Notes under the pieces: generated by a model
Databases searched by the model: none
The model's input: the letters and a program-made list of their open reading frames with translations, nothing else
What the model was told of the DNA's origin: nothing
Shown here: in pieces, positions 4,267-5,232 of the stretch
Layout: each line of letters opens with the position of its first letter
Position numbering within the stretch: the stretch's first letter is position 1
Program-made: the position numbers and the translations under genes
Origin: Thermoplasmatota archaeon
GTDB taxonomy: Archaea > Thermoplasmatota > Thermoplasmata > UBA10834
NCBI GenBank assembly: GCA_030836605.1
Contig: JAUPMC010000136.1
Coordinates: 1 to 5,232 of the forward strand
Reading direction: 5' to 3'
DNA length: 5,232 bases

Positions 4267-4308
4267 ATGTCCGTTCGGGCCGTATCAAGGAGTGTGAACA
4301 AACGATGA
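4267..4308 (+). CDS. Possible second upstream ORF (13 aa) overlapping the ilvB start by ATGA
   Basis: ATG 4267 opens a 13-residue ORF, basic and Ser-rich, whose TGA (4306-4308) overlaps the ilvB ATG (4305-4307). GGGGTG at 4256-4261 lies 5 nt ahead and resembles a Shine-Dalgarno. Such an overlap would allow translational coupling to ilvB. An ORF this short arises easily by chance, so support is weak. Confidence 0.18.
   Translation: MSVRAVSRSVNKR
4287..4294 (+). promoter_or_regulatory. Shine-Dalgarno of ilvB
   Basis: AAGGAGTG lies 10 nt (12 from GGAG) before ATG 4305, a slightly long but workable spacing. It makes ilvB independently translatable, unlike the apparently leaderless leader ORF on the same mRNA. 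Its left half can pair with TCCTTG inside the leader ORF. Confidence 0.55.
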
Positions 4309-5232
4309 AGGGCGCCAAAGCCGCAGTCGAACTACTGCAGAGGCAGAACGTGGATGTGATGTTCGGCATACCCGGTGGCGTCCTCCTGCCATTCTACGAC
4401 GAGCTCGTGGACTCGGACATAAGGCACATACTCGTCAGGCACGAACAGTGCGCCGCACACATGGCCGACGGGTTCGCCAGGGTGTCCAAACGCCCGGGCG
4501 TGTGCATAGCCACCTCCGGGCCAGGGGCCACGAACCTGGTCACGGGCGTGGCGACGGCGTTCATGGACTCCTCCCCCATAGTCGCGATCACGGGACAAGT
4601 GGCTACGGGCGTGCTCGGGAACGACGCGTTCCAGGAAGCGGACTCGTTCAGCCTCATGATGCCCATCACGAAGCACAACTTCAGGATCACCGACCCGAAG
4701 ATGCTGGCCGAGACATTCAACAAGGCCTTCATGATCGCGATGACCGGGCGCTACGGCCCGGTCCACATCGACCTCCCAACCGACATACTCACATCGGAGG
4801 TCGCCGAGGAAGACCTTGGCAAGACCGTCCGGGTCCCCAAGCCGAAGAGGAACCTGTCGGGCCTGCTCGACGCGATAAAGCTCCTCGAGTCGGCTGAGAG
4901 GCCGACGATAATGGTCGGCGGAGGAGTCTCGTGGTCCAGGGCGGGCGGGGAGATCACGCGACTTGCGGAGATGCTCAAGGCGCCCATAGTCACGACGCTC
5001 ATGGCCAAGGGGTCTGTGCCCGAGACGCATCCGCTCGTGCTAGGCGTCTGCGGCATGCACGGCCGCCAGGTGGCCAACTACGCCCTCAACAACTGCGATG
5101 TCCTGCTCGCGATAGGCACCAGGTTCAGCGACCGCGTGACCGGGAAGCTGAGCGAGTTCGGGACGAAGACGAAGGTCGTCCACGTGGACATCGACTCTTC
5201 GGAGATAGGCAAGAACGTCAAAGGCAGGGTCG
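4305..5232 (+). CDS. ilvB: Acetolactate synthase large (catalytic) subunit, N-terminal 309 residues
   Basis: The gene runs off the right edge; 309 of an expected 550-600 residues are present. The enzyme (acetohydroxyacid synthase) condenses two pyruvates, or pyruvate and 2-oxobutyrate, using ThDP, Mg2+ and FAD, the first committed step to valine, leucine and isoleucine. Seen: FGIPGG (20-25), the ThDP-activating Glu47 in RHEQCAAHMADG (45-56), SGPGATN (71-77), NDAFQEAD and PITKHNF as in ALS rather than other ThDP enzymes, GPVHIDLPTD ending the Pyr domain, then the FAD-binding middle domain with MVGGGVSW, PETHPLVLGVCGMHG and FSDRVTG. The C-terminal PP domain lies beyond the window. The ATG is chosen by AAGGAGTG upstream and by family alignment, since IlvB usually begins a few residues before the GxxAxVxxL helix. 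An adjacent small subunit (ilvN) downstream is likely but not seen. Upstream control by tandem operators and a leader ORF is proposed. Confidence 0.95.
   Translation, partial: MKGAKAAVELLQRQNVDVMFGIPGGVLLPFYDELVDSDIRHILVRHEQCAAHMADGFARVSKRPGVCIATSGPGATNLVTGVATAFMDSSPIVAITGQVATGVLGNDAFQEADSFSLMMPITKHNFRITDPKMLAETFNKAFMIAMTGRYGPVHIDLPTDILTSEVAEEDLGKTVRVPKPKRNLSGLLDAIKLLESAERPTIMVGGGVSWSRAGGEITRLAEMLKAPIVTTLMAKGSVPETHPLVLGVCGMHGRQVANYALNNCDVLLAIGTRFSDRVTGKLSEFGTKTKVVHVDIDSSEIGKNVKGRV

Noticed and set aside
4130..4304. T-box riboswitch or classical intrinsic attenuator ahead of ilvB
   Set aside because: No T-box consensus elements are visible and no run of T follows any hairpin between the leader ORF and ilvB.
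4332..5030. 232-codon open frame antisense to ilvB
   Set aside because: Lies wholly within a well-conserved acetolactate synthase gene and shows no family features.
1..5232. CRISPR array, insertion sequence, attachment site or toxin-antitoxin pair
   Set aside because: No regularly spaced repeats, transposase, terminal inverted repeats, or tRNA-end duplication were seen; the tRNA 3' end has no obvious second copy in the window.

Overview
The window is a gene-dense, GC-rich piece of a genome that looks archaeal. Evidence for archaea: TATA-like boxes sit at the expected distance ahead of several genes, the tRNA-Leu gene encodes no 3' CCA, ATA (Ile) and AGG (Arg) codons are used freely, and both dehydrogenase and methyltransferase read as archaeal-type members of their families. 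A Thermoplasmatota-like or related uncultured lineage is possible, but the lineage is a guess; the domain assignment is firmer.

Layout. (1) At the left edge, the 3' two-thirds of a 3-isopropylmalate/isocitrate-type dehydrogenase (probably LeuB) runs on the + strand. Its end overlaps the end of a convergent - strand gene for a small membrane protein of the DUF457/YdjM-like metal-dependent hydrolase type. (2) A - strand tRNA-Leu(GAG) lies at 1267-1351. Between it and the next gene is a roughly 200-bp divergent regulatory region holding dyads and two candidate promoters. (3) A full-length trimethylamine-methyltransferase-family protein (MttB superfamily, COG5598) with no in-frame TAG, so not a pyrrolysine enzyme, runs from 1556 to 3022. 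(4) A 97-bp spacer that can fold two mutually exclusive hairpins leads into a compact PLP enzyme resembling threonine synthase (3120-4067, TTG start). (5) A 237-bp intergenic region precedes the acetolactate synthase large subunit (ilvB), which runs off the right edge.

The most interesting part is the ilvB upstream region. It has, in order: two tandem 20-bp operator-like dyads (GATGGACA-N4-YGTCCA), a good TATA box (TTTTAATA), and about 25-30 bp downstream an ATG opening a 28-codon ORF. Thirteen of its 28 residues are Leu, Val or Ile. Next come self-complementary RNA segments inside that ORF, and then the ilvB Shine-Dalgarno and start. This has the outline of a branched-chain amino acid leader-peptide control region, here on an apparently leaderless archaeal transcript. 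I see no U-run terminator between leader and gene, so control of translation, or of Rho-like/factor-dependent termination, would be more likely than classical intrinsic attenuation. Hydrophobic peptides are also rich in these residues, so conservation data are needed.

How the genes fit together: LeuB, IlvB, the BCAA-rich leader and a tRNA that reads CUC/CUU leucine codons all point to branched-chain amino acid metabolism. The MttB-like protein and the PLP enzyme sit between them and may form a separate unit (methylated-amine or betaine demethylation plus an amino acid transformation). No corrinoid protein or corrinoid reductive activator is visible here, so that link is open.
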